From contig CAYFYA010000011.1 in NCBI GenBank assembly GCA_964347325.1, forward strand, positions 1 through 64,000: DNA of 64,000 nucleotides. Reading direction: 5' to 3'. The notes under the pieces were generated by a model. It made no database searches. It saw only the letters and a program-made list of their open reading frames with translations, and had not been told where the DNA came from. This stretch comes from JAJISG01 sp964347325. GTDB lineage: Archaea; Thermoplasmatota; Thermoplasmata; RBG-16-68-12; JAJISG01. Position 1 is the stretch's first letter. Every line of letters starts with the position of its first letter. Of this stretch, positions 1 to 9,805 are shown one piece after another. Both the position numbers and the translations under genes were made by a program.

Positions 1-1182
1 AGGAGACGGAAGGACGGAGTCTCCACCATGCTGCTATCATGGGTACTTACGGTCTTCGCAATCTTCATACTGCTCGGCTTTGTCTTTGAGAAGATCTCTC
101 CCTTCCGGGCGCTACTCATCATTCAGGCTCCTCTGCTGGCCGCCCTTGGCGCCGACTGGGCTCCTCGAGCGTTCTTGGGTTTCCATAGGAAGGCCGCGGA
201 GGCGCTCCCACCCGGTCACTTTCTGAGGTTCAGGGTTCCAGGACGGACGAGCAAATTTGTCTTCGCCATCACGGCAACTTCTCTTGTCCTGGGTTCAGGG
301 ACCATGCTCTACCAGAACGCCGACCGGTTTCTTGAGCCGATCGTTCCGGACGACCTCCACGCCCTGCTGGACCACACCTCCCAATTCATACAGGAGGACT
401 GGTCCGAGCCCATCTATCTCGTCCTCAATCACACCTACACAAACATTCTCGTTCCGGTTAGGTATGAGCTTGGCCTGGCGAATGGCCCGACGTACTTCTA
501 CTACGGAGACATCAACCTCCTGCCCTGGGCAGTGAGACCCCATCTGATAGACGCCAGGGCGACGCAAAACCCCACCAGGTACCGGACCTTGAGCAACGAG
601 TACAACTTCACCGCCAAGTGGCTTGACTTCGAAGACCTTCGCCTTCTAGACCATCCCATCGTGATTGTAAGTCCCGAACTGTTCCACCGCACCCTCCCTT
701 CCTCATTCGAGCAGTATCTTGTCGACCCGGGACTCTATGTCATACCTCCCAATGCCCTCTCCCTTGCGACCTTCCTGGGCTGGGAGATCCTCGCAGTTGA
801 AGACTCGTTCGACATAGGAGAGTCCATCATCACGGACAGGAACTGGAGTCTTACGGGTAAGGTGGTGGAGCGGTACAGCTTGGAGGGCTACAACATCTCC
901 TTCCCTCACTACTTCCCCGTCGCCGGCACTTACAGCCTGGCCATCCACCTCTTCGACTTTCCCAGTACAGACTACGACACCCCCAACCCCCTCTCTCCTC
1001 TGGAGGTTCTCGTCGGTGACACGCTCGTGGACACGCTCGATTACGGTAGGAACGAAGTCATCTGGTGGAACGTTACGGTCGACCTGCCCTCTGGGTATGA
1101 CCTCATCACGCTTCGAGCGGCGGACGATGAGCTTCCCTTTCGGATGTCACTCGATGTGATTCGCGTCCTGGCCGAATCATGA
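1..1182 (+). CDS. C-terminal part of polytopic membrane protein (GT-C-like), cut by window edge
   Basis: The frame is already open at base 1 and reads arginine/lysine codons before the first ATG at 28, so the gene very likely begins upstream of the window. What is visible is a membrane segment (about residues 1-20 after that ATG), a second hydrophobic stretch, a basic loop, another membrane segment near residues 80-97, then about 280 residues without membrane segments that should lie outside the cell. Many-pass membrane domain followed by an extracytoplasmic C-terminal domain is the layout of GT-C glycosyltransferases and related archaeal surface proteins, and the next genes are glycosyltransferases. 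No catalytic motif is visible in this part, so the family is inferred from layout and context only. Confidence 0.6.
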   Translation, partial: RRRKDGVSTMLLSWVLTVFAIFILLGFVFEKISPFRALLIIQAPLLAALGADWAPRAFLGFHRKAAEALPPGHFLRFRVPGRTSKFVFAITATSLVLGSGTMLYQNADRFLEPIVPDDLHALLDHTSQFIQEDWSEPIYLVLNHTYTNILVPVRYELGLANGPTYFYYGDINLLPWAVRPHLIDARATQNPTRYRTLSNEYNFTAKWLDFEDLRLLDHPIVIVSPELFHRTLPSSFEQYLVDPGLYVIPPNALSLATFLGWEILAVEDSFDIGESIITDRNWSLTGKVVERYSLEGYNISFPHYFPVAGTYSLAIHLFDFPSTDYDTPNPLSPLEVLVGDTLVDTLDYGRNEVIWWNVTVDLPSGYDLITLRAADDELPFRMSLDVIRVLAES

Positions 1183-1211
1183 TGGGGTTTCATCGCTCGA
1201 GGAGTACCTCT

Positions 1212-2159
1212 CTAGTCCGCTGAGTGTTCGAACTCCCCCTCCTCCTCAGGGGGAAGCGACTTTGTTGAGGGTAGTCGATCCCAGACGCTGAGATCTACCG
1301 GATTCACGGTGACCCTGACCCTGCTGTAGGCCTTTGCCATCCCCTCCAAGACTGACAGGACAAGGAGGGCTCTCAGATCTGCTTGCCCCCCTCTGAGGTA
1401 CGCGAAGAGGGCATTGACGAGCAAGCCTGTCCTCCTCGTGGGCGCCACGAAGGCCGACCGCCGACTATGGAGCATCTCCTGGACGTTCACCCTGACCCTC
1501 TGCCTCATGAACTCGTCGAGCGTCTTGGGGCCCGTATTGTAGACCAAAGCCCTAGGCTCATAGAGGACCCTGTATCCCTTCTGCTCCACCAAGTCTCTGA
1601 TCCAGTCCTCATCAGCCCCCACCCCTTCGGGTATCGACGGCACGACCCGGCGGAAGGCAACCATCTCCCCCGTCTTAGGGTTCTGAAGGGAAACCTCGTG
1701 ATGCAGGTGCCACAGGGCGTGGGTCAGTGCTCCAAAGAAGGTGTCGCGGCTGTCCATGGGAACGGGCCTGGAGGCGACCACGCCGACCTCAGGGTCGAGG
1801 AAGGGGCGTACGAGCATCTCGACGGCATCGAGACGAGGGAGCGTGTCCGCGCTCTCCAGGACGACCACATCGCCCTTGGCCTTGGTCAGGAGTTCGTTGA
1901 CCGCGAAGGCCTTGCCAATCCTCTCACTCTGCTCGATGAGTACGATCCTCCCGTCGACCGCGGCCATGGACTCCACAATCTCCGGCGTTCTGTCTGTGCA
2001 ACCGGAGGCGACCACGAGAATCTCCTTCAGATCGGCGGCATCCGTCCGTTGCTGGAGGAGGGCCGTTAGAGCCTTTTTGATATTGAGCTCCTCGTTGTAG
2101 GCGCATAGCCCCACGGTGACCGGAATCTTACCATCGCTGCCGGGCATCGAGTCGTCCAC
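1212..2159 (-). CDS. GT2 family glycosyltransferase
   Basis: A 315-residue GT-A fold, family 2 glycosyltransferase. The N-terminal nucleotide-binding strand carries GLCAYNEE, followed by ILVVASGCTDRT, which is the usual position of the VDDGSTD motif. The metal-binding DxD position reads ESADT, and the acceptor-site motif appears as GADEDW with a downstream RQRVRVN (Q/RxxRW position). No membrane segment is obvious, so it probably acts at the inner face of the membrane, transferring a sugar from a nucleotide- or lipid-linked donor. It lies convergent to the preceding membrane protein and divergent from the next glycosyltransferase, inside a locus of cell-surface glycosylation genes. The exact sugar cannot be told. 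Confidence 0.85.
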   Translation of the reverse strand: MDDSMPGSDGKIPVTVGLCAYNEELNIKKALTALLQQRTDAADLKEILVVASGCTDRTPEIVESMAAVDGRIVLIEQSERIGKAFAVNELLTKAKGDVVVLESADTLPRLDAVEMLVRPFLDPEVGVVASRPVPMDSRDTFFGALTHALWHLHHEVSLQNPKTGEMVAFRRVVPSIPEGVGADEDWIRDLVEQKGYRVLYEPRALVYNTGPKTLDEFMRQRVRVNVQEMLHSRRSAFVAPTRRTGLLVNALFAYLRGGQADLRALLVLSVLEGMAKAYSRVRVTVNPVDLSVWDRLPSTKSLPPEEEGEFEHSAD

Positions 2160-2214
2160 TCAATCCTCCCACCCCATTAGAACCTTATTTATGGGCATGC
2201 AGAATAGGTCGCCC

Positions 2215-3150
2215 GTGCCTCTCCCCAAGGTGGCGGCGGTCATACTCAACTACAAGACCCCTGAAGATACGCTGAGGGCAGTTGCTTCCTTGAAGGCGAC
2301 TGGCTACGCGGCCCTAGAGGTCATCGTAGTCGACAACGCCTCCAGAGATGGCCTGGTCGAGAGACTCTCGGGGGAGCACGAGGACGTCCTCATTGTGGAA
2401 AACGACGAGAACCTGGGATACTCTGGTGGGTGCAATGTAGGCATCCACAGAGCCTTGGAGAGGGATGCTGATCTGGTCCTGCTATTCAACAGCGACGCGA
2501 CCGCCACTCCTGACATGCTGGATGAAATGGTGGGGGCAGCGTTGGGTAACGAGAGGATCGGAATCCTCGGTCCAACTATTCTGGAGGGCAGCGGACCCAC
2601 CGTCTGGTACCAGGGAGGAAGAATCAACAGGGCCCTTGGATACACGCGGCATCCAGGGATGGGCACGACGCTAATGCAAGGCGGCGGGGAGCTCCAAGCA
2701 ACGGACTACGTGTCGGGCTGCGCCATGTTGGTCAGACGAGAGGTCTTCGAACGCGTGGGCCTTATGGAGGAGGGCTACTTCCTCTACTTGGAGGATGCCG
2801 AGTTCAGCGAGAGGGCCAGGAAGGCTGGGTTCCTCGTTCTCCACCATCCGGGAGCCTTAGCCGGCCACGAGGTCTCCGCATCTTCGGGCATCAGGGGCAC
2901 CAACGTGATGACACCTCTGCGGGCATACTACTTCGCCCGAAACATGGTCCATTTCATTCGCAGGCACGTCACCGGCATCAGGAGGTGGACAGCGCTACAG
3001 GGACAGATTCTTGTGAGAGCGCCGTACCGGCTCCTCTCCATGCCATTGGACGGACAGCTAGGAAGTCTGGGACCTTACATGCAGGGGCTCTGGCATGGCC
3101 TTATGGGCGTGACGGGTAAGTGGGAACATCATGACCGGTGGGCCTCCTGA
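2215..3150 (+). CDS. GT2 rhamnosyltransferase-like glycosyltransferase
   Basis: Family 2 glycosyltransferase of about 311 residues, resembling WbbL/RfbN-type rhamnosyltransferases. Motifs in order are VILNYK, VIVVDNASRDG, ENLGYSGGCNVG, LLFNSDATA (DxD position NSDA), and FFLYLEDAEFSERA-like acceptor region (YLEDAEF). These are typical of enzymes adding single sugars to lipid-linked or surface glycans. I chose the GTG at 2215 because a TATA-like element (2181-2191) lies about 25-30 bases upstream, matching the leaderless pattern elsewhere; an ATG at 2191 and one at 2116 are in frame but sit in or before that element, and the latter overlaps the divergent neighbour. The 3' end overlaps the next gene by 20 bases. 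Confidence 0.85.
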   Translation: MPLPKVAAVILNYKTPEDTLRAVASLKATGYAALEVIVVDNASRDGLVERLSGEHEDVLIVENDENLGYSGGCNVGIHRALERDADLVLLFNSDATATPDMLDEMVGAALGNERIGILGPTILEGSGPTVWYQGGRINRALGYTRHPGMGTTLMQGGGELQATDYVSGCAMLVRREVFERVGLMEEGYFLYLEDAEFSERARKAGFLVLHHPGALAGHEVSASSGIRGTNVMTPLRAYYFARNMVHFIRRHVTGIRRWTALQGQILVRAPYRLLSMPLDGQLGSLGPYMQGLWHGLMGVTGKWEHHDRWAS

Positions 3151-5755
3151 GGCTGTCCGTCAACCTGAGAGGGCCCCTACACCCAGTGAGTCCACCGCTC
3201 GGAAGGCGCTATTGTCCCTGAGATCCGCGGCCTCCACACTACTCGCGTTCCTCCAGAGGATTCCAGCGAAGCGTATCCTTGTCGCAGGCATTCTCGTCCG
3301 TCTAGCCCTCGCCCCTCTCACCTCCTGGACCGACGACGTCTACCCTTTCTATCGCGTGATAACGGACATGGCGGGGGGTCTCGACCCCTACCAATCGTCG
3401 TTCTACACCTACCCTCCCCTCTTCGCATACACCCTCTTCCCCCTCTTCACTCTCCTCGGCCTGTTTCTTAACCCCGAGAGCTACGCCGCCTTCGTGCCCT
3501 CCATGGGGCCCACGGCGGAACTTACGAGCATGCTGGTCACGACGGTGACGGCTCCCATCTTCAACCTGGTCCTCAAGTTACCCCTCATCGGAGCGGACCT
3601 CGGTGTCGCCCTTCTCATCCGAAGGTGGGCCTCCGATGTCTACGGCCAGAAGCACGGCAGGACGGCCCTCGTCCTGTGGTTCTTGAACCCATTGGTGATC
3701 TGGGTCACCGCCGTCCAAGGCCAGTTCGACGTCATCCCTGTCTTCTTCACCCTGGCCAGCGGCTACCTGATTCTCCGCCGTCGGTTCCTCTTCGGAGGAA
3801 TCTCCCTGGGGATTGCCGTTCTCTTCAAGCTGTTCCCCTTCTTCCTGGTTGTCCCGTTCCTATTCCTTATCCTGGGAGTCAAGAGACGGGGGTCAGAGAG
3901 TGGTGCGCGGAGAGGCCTACCTCTGCAACCCCTCAGCTTCGTCCTCGGCCTGTCCCTCTCCCTAGCTGCCCTCGGAATTCCACTGCTGCTAACCCGCTTC
4001 ATCGACGTGGTCCTGTTAAGGCGGTCACAGTTCGCGCCTGCTGGTGGGTTTAGCCCCTTGTTCATCCTTCACCTGGACATCTGGGAAGGTCTTCCCGGAG
4101 CGGAGGGAATACTTGCGGCCCTCCCCCAGGTAGCCTCGCCGTACTTTCTGGTGGTTCCCATCGTTGCGTCTATGCTCACCGGAATCGTGCTATGGAGGCG
4201 CGCCTCTACACTCACACGGTGGCCATCTGTGGAGACACTCTGCGTCCTGTCTGTAGTGTCAATGGTGGCCCTGTACAGTGTCCTCGGGCTCGTGAACCCG
4301 CAGCATCTCCTCTGGATTCTACCCTTCTTGATTCTCGTCTCCCCGCGATGGCGGAGTCTAGGTCGACTCGTGGTTGTCATCTCCCTGGCCGGGTTGGCAT
4401 ACCTATTCAGCCTCCAGGGACCTGCGGTATTCTTCTACCCCTTGGCGGTCTTCACACCCCTCCTCAACGTGGAGAGCCTGGATGTCCAGGTGCGAGCTTA
4501 CTGGGCCCTTGGAGGGCTCATCAGCACGCGATTGCAGCAGGACCTGCTCTTCGCGGCAGGGGGGATTGGTTACGCTGCGCTGGTGGCTGCCGCCTACTAC
4601 TTGATCAAGGGCTGGACTGCGTCGACCTCCCCTGCGGAGGTGCCCAGGGTCTCGTCTGGTGCCGGCCACCGCAAAGACGGCCTTCGCCTCGCTAGATTCA
4701 CCGCTGCCGGCGTCGCATTTCTCGTGGTCAGTCAGGCATTCGTCCTCTCGGAGGGGATTCCCCCGGCTGGTGTCTTCGGAGCCGCGGATTACGACTCCTC
4801 ACAGAGCATCGTGACCGTTGACCTTCGAGGCCACGGGATCTACGACACGACCTACAGGATCGCGGTGGTCGGCCTCACAAACCGCCCTGAGCCACTGCCC
4901 ATCCACCTGTACTACGACGATCGGTACCCCGTCTCCAACACGAGCAGGCCGAGAATCTTCGGCATCCTGGACCATCTTACCTCAGAACTGCTCACCGCGG
5001 AGCATCCCTCGGAGATTCGAATGACCGACGCCCTCGCCCTCGTGAATCTCCTTAGGGGTCCGCCGGCGGTGCTTATAGTCGCTGCGACCGCCCTTCCCCA
5101 GGGAGTCTTCTTCCCAGACTCATCGCTGATGCGGGACTGGATCGAGCGCGGGGGCATCTTGATCTGGACAGGCGCCCTAATCGGGCGTTACATGGGAACC
5201 TCTCGGGGTCGTGTGATCGACATGTATGGTGGCGGTGGGGAGTCTCGATGGGGACCCACCTTCATCATGGGGTTCGACCCCGTCAAGGACGAGCGGGACG
5301 GGACGGGCACAATGCCGACTTCTTGGACCGACGCCCTGGACCTTCGCTACCCTCTCACAGCCTGGGGATCCTCACTGGCGGATGCAGCCGCGGTCGACGG
5401 CCTGGCACTGGGCTTCGTAACGGAGGGGCCCGACTCCAGAACCAGCCTGAGCGTCCTCCCCGTTGGGAACGGTAGTGTGGCTCTCTTCGGGAACGCTCCG
5501 GGACCCGTCTTTACATACTCGGCCGAGGATGTTATCGCTCACGACATCGCCCGGCTCTTAATCTCCGGGATTCTTCAGAATCCCAGTGGTAACGAGACGG
5601 CCCTGCTGGGGAGCAGGGAGATTCACCTTGCCCGGGGTGAGGAGGCGAGAGTCTTCCTCCCCGTAGAGCTAGGGTTTACACCACACCTACGGGTCCTCGT
5701 TCAGTCGGTGTCCGCCCAAGACTCTTTGATGGCCTTCGCTGACATTACGGCGTGA
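3131..5755 (+). CDS. Large GT-C-like membrane glycosyltransferase with extracytoplasmic C-terminal domain
   Basis: An 874-residue protein with roughly ten membrane segments between residues 45 and 545, followed by about 320 residues outside the membrane. After the first membrane segment it has WTDDVYPFYRV (Asp68, Asp69) and a G-DPY ... FYTYPPLF motif, which fit the GT-C superfamily of polyprenol-phosphate-sugar dependent transferases (GT87/mannosyltransferase-like, DUF2029 kind). Such enzymes place the catalytic acidic residues in the first external loop. The C-terminal part could bind acceptor or glycan. It overlaps the preceding GT2 gene by 20 bases, so both are likely cotranscribed and coupled. 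The family call rests on topology and these motifs; the donor sugar is unknown. Confidence 0.72.
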   Translation: MTGGPPEAVRQPERAPTPSESTARKALLSLRSAASTLLAFLQRIPAKRILVAGILVRLALAPLTSWTDDVYPFYRVITDMAGGLDPYQSSFYTYPPLFAYTLFPLFTLLGLFLNPESYAAFVPSMGPTAELTSMLVTTVTAPIFNLVLKLPLIGADLGVALLIRRWASDVYGQKHGRTALVLWFLNPLVIWVTAVQGQFDVIPVFFTLASGYLILRRRFLFGGISLGIAVLFKLFPFFLVVPFLFLILGVKRRGSESGARRGLPLQPLSFVLGLSLSLAALGIPLLLTRFIDVVLLRRSQFAPAGGFSPLFILHLDIWEGLPGAEGILAALPQVASPYFLVVPIVASMLTGIVLWRRASTLTRWPSVETLCVLSVVSMVALYSVLGLVNPQHLLWILPFLILVSPRWRSLGRLVVVISLAGLAYLFSLQGPAVFFYPLAVFTPLLNVESLDVQVRAYWALGGLISTRLQQDLLFAAGGIGYAALVAAAYYLIKGWTASTSPAEVPRVSSGAGHRKDGLRLARFTAAGVAFLVVSQAFVLSEGIPPAGVFGAADYDSSQSIVTVDLRGHGIYDTTYRIAVVGLTNRPEPLPIHLYYDDRYPVSNTSRPRIFGILDHLTSELLTAEHPSEIRMTDALALVNLLRGPPAVLIVAATALPQGVFFPDSSLMRDWIERGGILIWTGALIGRYMGTSRGRVIDMYGGGGESRWGPTFIMGFDPVKDERDGTGTMPTSWTDALDLRYPLTAWGSSLADAAAVDGLALGFVTEGPDSRTSLSVLPVGNGSVALFGNAPGPVFTYSAEDVIAHDIARLLISGILQNPSGNETALLGSREIHLARGEEARVFLPVELGFTPHLRVLVQSVSAQDSLMAFADITA

Positions 5756-5762
5756 GCCGAAT

Positions 5763-6821
5763 CTAGAAACGACGCGTAACCAGACTGCTGAGCATGTAGT
5801 TCCAACTGGCCGCTGTCCCTATTCCGAAGATGTTCGAGAGGAGGTACCAGAGGTTGGCGAACTCGGTAAGGATGACCAGGACCAGGATGTTTAGCAACAG
5901 GCCTCCGAAGACGGCCGCGTGGTAGCGTCCTAGCCTCTTGGGCCAGGTGCCCCGGAGGGGTCTGCCCTTGAAGGTCCACTTCTCGTTCAGCAGGAAGCTT
6001 GAAAGGGCTCCTAACTCCACGGCGATGAGCCCCGCCATCAGGTAGTGGAAGGAGAGGACGCCCACGAAGGAGATGAGGAGGGCCTCGTTGACCAAGGCAC
6101 CGATCAACACGACTATGAGGAAGAGTCTGAGGGGAGTCCTGGTGGCTAGCATCCGGACGAGCCCGGCCCCCTCTTTGGAGCTAGTGAGCTTGCTCTTCCC
6201 GTAGATTCTCTCACGGAAGGTTATCGGCACCTCGGTGATACGCATGGAGTGCTTCCAGGCGATGTTCACGGCTTCGACTTGGAAGCTGTAGCCCTCAGCA
6301 ACCGAGTCCTGGAGGAGGAGCTCCGCCATAGGGCGGCTGTAGGCACGGAAGCCGGTGGTCAGATCCCTCTCAGCCGTCCCGAGGGAGAAGCGTGACAGCT
6401 GGTTCGCCATGTAGCTGATGACCTTTCGACGGCGAGGCCACCCCACGATGTCTCCGCCTGGCGTGTACCGACTGCCAAGGACGATATCGGCGTCGGCCGC
6501 CAAAAGACTCTCGATGGCCTCGGGATCGTGGCTCAGGTCCGCGTCCATCGTCACCATCCGGTCGGCCCCGCGCTTCAGGGCGTAGGCCAGTCCATCCCGA
6601 AGGGCAGATCCAAGGCCCCTGTGATCGCGCAGGATCGGATGGAGTCTCTTGTCCCTATTGGAGAGATGTCCCAGCAGTGACCTCGTCCCGTCAGTGGAGC
6701 CGTCATCCACGACGACGACCTTCCACTCGGGGTCGAGCTTCAGGAGCTGGGGGAGAAGGTAGGCCAGGCTCTGGCACTCATCGATGGTAGGTACTACAAT
6801 CCAGACCGTAGTTCGTCCCAT
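5763..6821 (-). CDS. Polyprenol-phosphate glycosyltransferase (DPM1-like) fused to GtrA membrane domain
   Basis: Residues 1-230 are a DPM1-like GT2 domain: IVVPTIDE near the start, VVVDDGSTDGT, MVTMDADLSHDPE (DxD), LGSRYTPGG and a later ITEVPITFRER strand, all typical of dolichol/polyprenol-phosphate mannose or glucose synthases. Residues 230-352 hold four membrane segments with the LNEKWTF signature of the GtrA family. This fusion is common in archaea and is expected to load a sugar onto polyprenyl phosphate and help anchor or flip it. It converges with the preceding GT-C protein, leaving only 7 bases between stops. It is the likely source of lipid-linked sugar for the GT-C enzymes nearby. 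Confidence 0.9.
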   Translation of the reverse strand: MGRTTVWIVVPTIDECQSLAYLLPQLLKLDPEWKVVVVDDGSTDGTRSLLGHLSNRDKRLHPILRDHRGLGSALRDGLAYALKRGADRMVTMDADLSHDPEAIESLLAADADIVLGSRYTPGGDIVGWPRRRKVISYMANQLSRFSLGTAERDLTTGFRAYSRPMAELLLQDSVAEGYSFQVEAVNIAWKHSMRITEVPITFRERIYGKSKLTSSKEGAGLVRMLATRTPLRLFLIVVLIGALVNEALLISFVGVLSFHYLMAGLIAVELGALSSFLLNEKWTFKGRPLRGTWPKRLGRYHAAVFGGLLLNILVLVILTEFANLWYLLSNIFGIGTAASWNYMLSSLVTRRF

Positions 6822-6857
6822 CCGTGTTTCTCCGAGTAGTGAGTTAAGGGCTCATGC

Positions 6858-6903
6858 TGCGGAGATAAAAAAAGGTTTTCCGCAAAGTATCATCAGGATG
6901 ATT
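6858..6903. repeat. Two short inverted repeats in divergent promoter region
   Basis: The 181-base gap between two divergent glycosyltransferase genes contains a 6-bp inverted repeat TGCGGA/TCCGCA (6858-6863 and 6879-6884) around an A-run, and immediately after it ATCATC-AG-GATGAT (6890-6903), a perfect 6-bp arm palindrome with a 2-base spacer. The A/T-rich block 6865-6880 can serve as TATA element for the minus-strand gene. The tight palindrome looks like an operator for a dimeric regulator, but this is inference. Confidence 0.35.
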
Positions 6904-7002
6904 TCTGCTTAGCAGCCTTGACGATACGTCAGAGAATAAGTTATCTACAGGTGGAGCTTTGCCTTCGGCGGGTCAGTCAGGGCGCGTGCCAGGGAGGGTG
7001 CG

Positions 7003-7935
7003 ATGACCAGAGAGAGAACCGTCGGCCTGATAGTCCTCAACTGGAATGGATGGGAGGTCACCAAGGATTGCCTCTTCTCCTTGAGGACCTTGAGCTACCC
7101 AGGCTACCAGGTCTATGTTGTAGATAACGGCTCCGCCGATGGCAGCCCCGAGAAGATCGCTTCCAGCTTTCCCAAGGTCACGCTGATCCAGCTGCCGGAG
7201 AATAGGGGCTTCGGTGGAGGCATGAATGCGGGAATCGAGGCAGCCATGCGGGACGGCCATGACTATGTCCTCTGCATGAACAACGACACCTTGGCGGAAC
7301 CGGACTTCCTGGAGCCTTTGGTAGCCGCCGCCGAGTCTGGGAGGGTCGTTCCATATCCAGCCCTCTACCTCACGGACGAGGCCAACACCATCGACACCCT
7401 GGGCAACAACATCAACCTCATGACGGGCATGACGAGCATGATCGCCAAGGGCGCCCGGGAGATGCCGGAGCACATCGACGCGGACTACACGGAGATGCCC
7501 CTCCTGTCCCGGCAAGTCCTGGACGAGGTGGGAAGGTGGCGGGAGGACTACTTCGCCTACTATGAGGACGCCGACCTGGGTTTAAGGATCCAGAAGGCCG
7601 GATGGAGGCTGGTATGCGTACCCGAGTCGAAGGTCAAGCATCAGCGGGGAGGAACGGCGAACCGCATCCGCGGGATCAAGTCCTACTATAGCATGAGAAA
7701 CCGCATGATGATCGTCCGTGAGCACGGCTCGTGGTGGCACTACACGACGACCATCCTCCACATCTTCGTCCTCACCCTGCCCTACATCCTCCTACGGGCC
7801 TCCCTCACCTCGACGTACAAGCACTCCGTGCATCACATCGTTGCCGGGATTGCCGATGGCCTCCTGCCATGGCGGCGATCAGTCTCTAGGTCATGGCAGC
7901 TCGGATCCGCCCTGGCATCGACCTCCAAACCGTGA
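7003..7935 (+). CDS. GT2 rhamnosyltransferase-like glycosyltransferase
   Basis: A 310-residue family 2 glycosyltransferase of the WbbL type. It has LIVLNWNGW at the start, VYVVDNGSADGSP, ENRGFGGGMNAGIE, LCMNNDTLAEPD (DxD position NNDT) and YFAYYEDADLGLRI, the acceptor/base region. Near residue 245-265 there is a single hydrophobic stretch that may tether it to the membrane. The ATG is preceded by a purine-rich GGGAGGGTG ribosome binding site and, further up, a TATA-like block near 6932-6946. It is paralogous to the gene at 2215. Together with neighbours it probably builds a lipid-linked or surface polysaccharide; the sugar is not determinable from sequence. Confidence 0.88.
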   Translation: MTRERTVGLIVLNWNGWEVTKDCLFSLRTLSYPGYQVYVVDNGSADGSPEKIASSFPKVTLIQLPENRGFGGGMNAGIEAAMRDGHDYVLCMNNDTLAEPDFLEPLVAAAESGRVVPYPALYLTDEANTIDTLGNNINLMTGMTSMIAKGAREMPEHIDADYTEMPLLSRQVLDEVGRWREDYFAYYEDADLGLRIQKAGWRLVCVPESKVKHQRGGTANRIRGIKSYYSMRNRMMIVREHGSWWHYTTTILHIFVLTLPYILLRASLTSTYKHSVHHIVAGIADGLLPWRRSVSRSWQLGSALASTSKP

Positions 7936-8020
7936 GCTGCGACATCGTGCATCAGCCCGTCGATCCCTACGCTGCCTCGGAAGGCTAATATGCCTGGGCC
8001 TTCCTTGACCCGGACTGCCC

Positions 8021-9805
8021 TTGAGAGTCTCTGTCATTGTCCCAGCTCAAAACGAGGAGGCGAACCTTGGCTCCCTCATACCAAGGCTGATCGAGGTCCT
8101 CCAGCGACAGTACGGTCAGGACGACTATGAGGTGATCATTGTCGACGATAACAGCACGGATAGAACATTCGAGGTCGCCTCCGCTTTCGCCTCTTCCAAC
8201 CAGGCCATCCAGACAGTGAGGAGGACGTCAAAGCCCGGCTTCGGGGAAGCCGTGAAGGCTGGTCTTCTCGCCGCCCGGGGGGAGATCCAGATTACCTTCA
8301 TGGCGGACCACTCAGATGACGCGGAGGACATACCTAGGTTGGTGAAGGCCGTCGAGGCAGGGCATGACGTGGCGTATGGCTCACGGTTTCTCCCTGGCTC
8401 CAAGATCGAGGGCTATCCCCGTCTCAAGCTGCTCTACAACCGGGCCTACAACCTGCTCCTGCGCCTTGCCTTCTCGCTGCCCAAACGTGACATCACCAAT
8501 GCGTTCAAGGCCTACAGTCGCGAGGTTCTCGAGACCGTGGATGTCAGGAACCTGCGATCTGGGGACTTCGACCTCACAGCGGAGCTGCCGGTCAAGGCAC
8601 ACCTCGCAGGTTTCTCAAGCACCGAGGTTCCGGTCACATGGCGGGATAGGACCTCGGGGAGTCCGAAGCTTCAGGCCACCCGTAAGGGAGCGGTGTACTT
8701 GTGGCGCTTGCTCCAACTCTTCCTCTTTGGGGCGTTGACAGGATATCGGAGCCTCGCTCCGGGAAGGGGGACACGGAGGACCTCCAAGATCTGGGCCCTC
8801 TTCATGGGACTGATCGGTGTGATAGCGGTGCTGGCCATCCTCGCCTTGGGGGACTACAGCGCCGTCCTGGAGAGATTGGCGTCTGCGAGTCTCCCACTGC
8901 TACTCCTGGCTGCGTCCCTCTACGTGCTTGCCTTCGTCTTCAGGACCTGGCGCTGGGGGGTCCTCTTGGATGCCTCCGGCCATCCCACCCCCCGTACCCC
9001 CATCCTCTCCAGTCTCTTCCTGGGGTGGATGACAAACCTCGCCACCCCCGGCCGATTCGGAGAACTCCTCTCCTGCGTAGCCCTGAGATCAACGGACCGG
9101 GTTCCCCTTGGACCCTCCATCGGCACCCTCCTCTTCTCCCGGTTCCTGGACCTAGGAATACTGTCGCTGCTCCTTATCCTGGGCCTCGTATTGTCCCCCG
9201 CCCTGGGACTTCTTTCCTCGCTCCTCCTGGTCGCTGTTGGTCTTCTGGCCCTTGTCGGTGCCGGCCTCTTCTTCCTCACGAGGTATGGGGAGAGGTTGGC
9301 GTTGAGCCTCGGTAAGAGAATCTCCGCGTCCAAGGCCGGGTTGAAAGGGCTGGCATCGGCGCTCAGGTCACTGATCGGAAACCCTAGAGTCATCGTCGTC
9401 TCGGTCCTGCTCTCCCTGCCGATATGGGCCCTGGAGGTGGGCACCTTTGTGGTCGTGGCCTGGAGCCTGGGCATCTTCGTCCCTGGTACGCCGCTGATCG
9501 TCACGGCCGCTGCGGCCTTCTCTGCGCAGGCCTTGCCACTGACGCCCGGCGGGATTGGGACCTACGAGGCCGTCGTGACGGGAGTTCTGTTCTTTTTCAC
9601 AATTCCCGTTCCGTTGGGGCTCTCTCTGGCCGTGTTGGACCACTTGCTACGCGGTGTTGTTGTGGTTTCGATAGGACTCATCGCACTCGGATACACCATC
9701 TTGAGGGCACGTGATCGACACATCGAGAGACTCGCGTTCGAGCGGCGCTCGGCACGAACGCGGGTCCCCAATGCGGAGTCAGATGGTGACGCCGCCGAAT
9801 CCTAG
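8021..9805 (+). CDS. AglD-like polyprenol-phosphate glycosyltransferase fused to LPG-synthase-type membrane domain
   Basis: A 594-residue two-part protein. Residues 1-225 are a DPM1-like GT2 domain with VIVPAQNEE, VIIVDDNSTDRT, MADHSDDAEDIP (DxD region), AYGSRFLPGS and a DRTSGSPKLQ-type basic motif. Residues 260-575 contain about seven to eight membrane segments with the GRFGELL and PGGIGTYE motifs of the UPF0104/lysylphosphatidylglycerol-synthase membrane family. This architecture matches haloarchaeal AglD, which adds the last sugar to dolichol phosphate in N-glycosylation. Translation seems to start at TTG 8021: the reading frame is right for the first strand, and an AT-rich box (7983-7992) lies about 33 bases upstream. 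The identification with AglD is by architecture, not measured identity. Confidence 0.85.
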   Translation: MRVSVIVPAQNEEANLGSLIPRLIEVLQRQYGQDDYEVIIVDDNSTDRTFEVASAFASSNQAIQTVRRTSKPGFGEAVKAGLLAARGEIQITFMADHSDDAEDIPRLVKAVEAGHDVAYGSRFLPGSKIEGYPRLKLLYNRAYNLLLRLAFSLPKRDITNAFKAYSREVLETVDVRNLRSGDFDLTAELPVKAHLAGFSSTEVPVTWRDRTSGSPKLQATRKGAVYLWRLLQLFLFGALTGYRSLAPGRGTRRTSKIWALFMGLIGVIAVLAILALGDYSAVLERLASASLPLLLLAASLYVLAFVFRTWRWGVLLDASGHPTPRTPILSSLFLGWMTNLATPGRFGELLSCVALRSTDRVPLGPSIGTLLFSRFLDLGILSLLLILGLVLSPALGLLSSLLLVAVGLLALVGAGLFFLTRYGERLALSLGKRISASKAGLKGLASALRSLIGNPRVIVVSVLLSLPIWALEVGTFVVVAWSLGIFVPGTPLIVTAAAAFSAQALPLTPGGIGTYEAVVTGVLFFFTIPVPLGLSLAVLDHLLRGVVVVSIGLIALGYTILRARDRHIERLAFERRSARTRVPNAESDGDAAES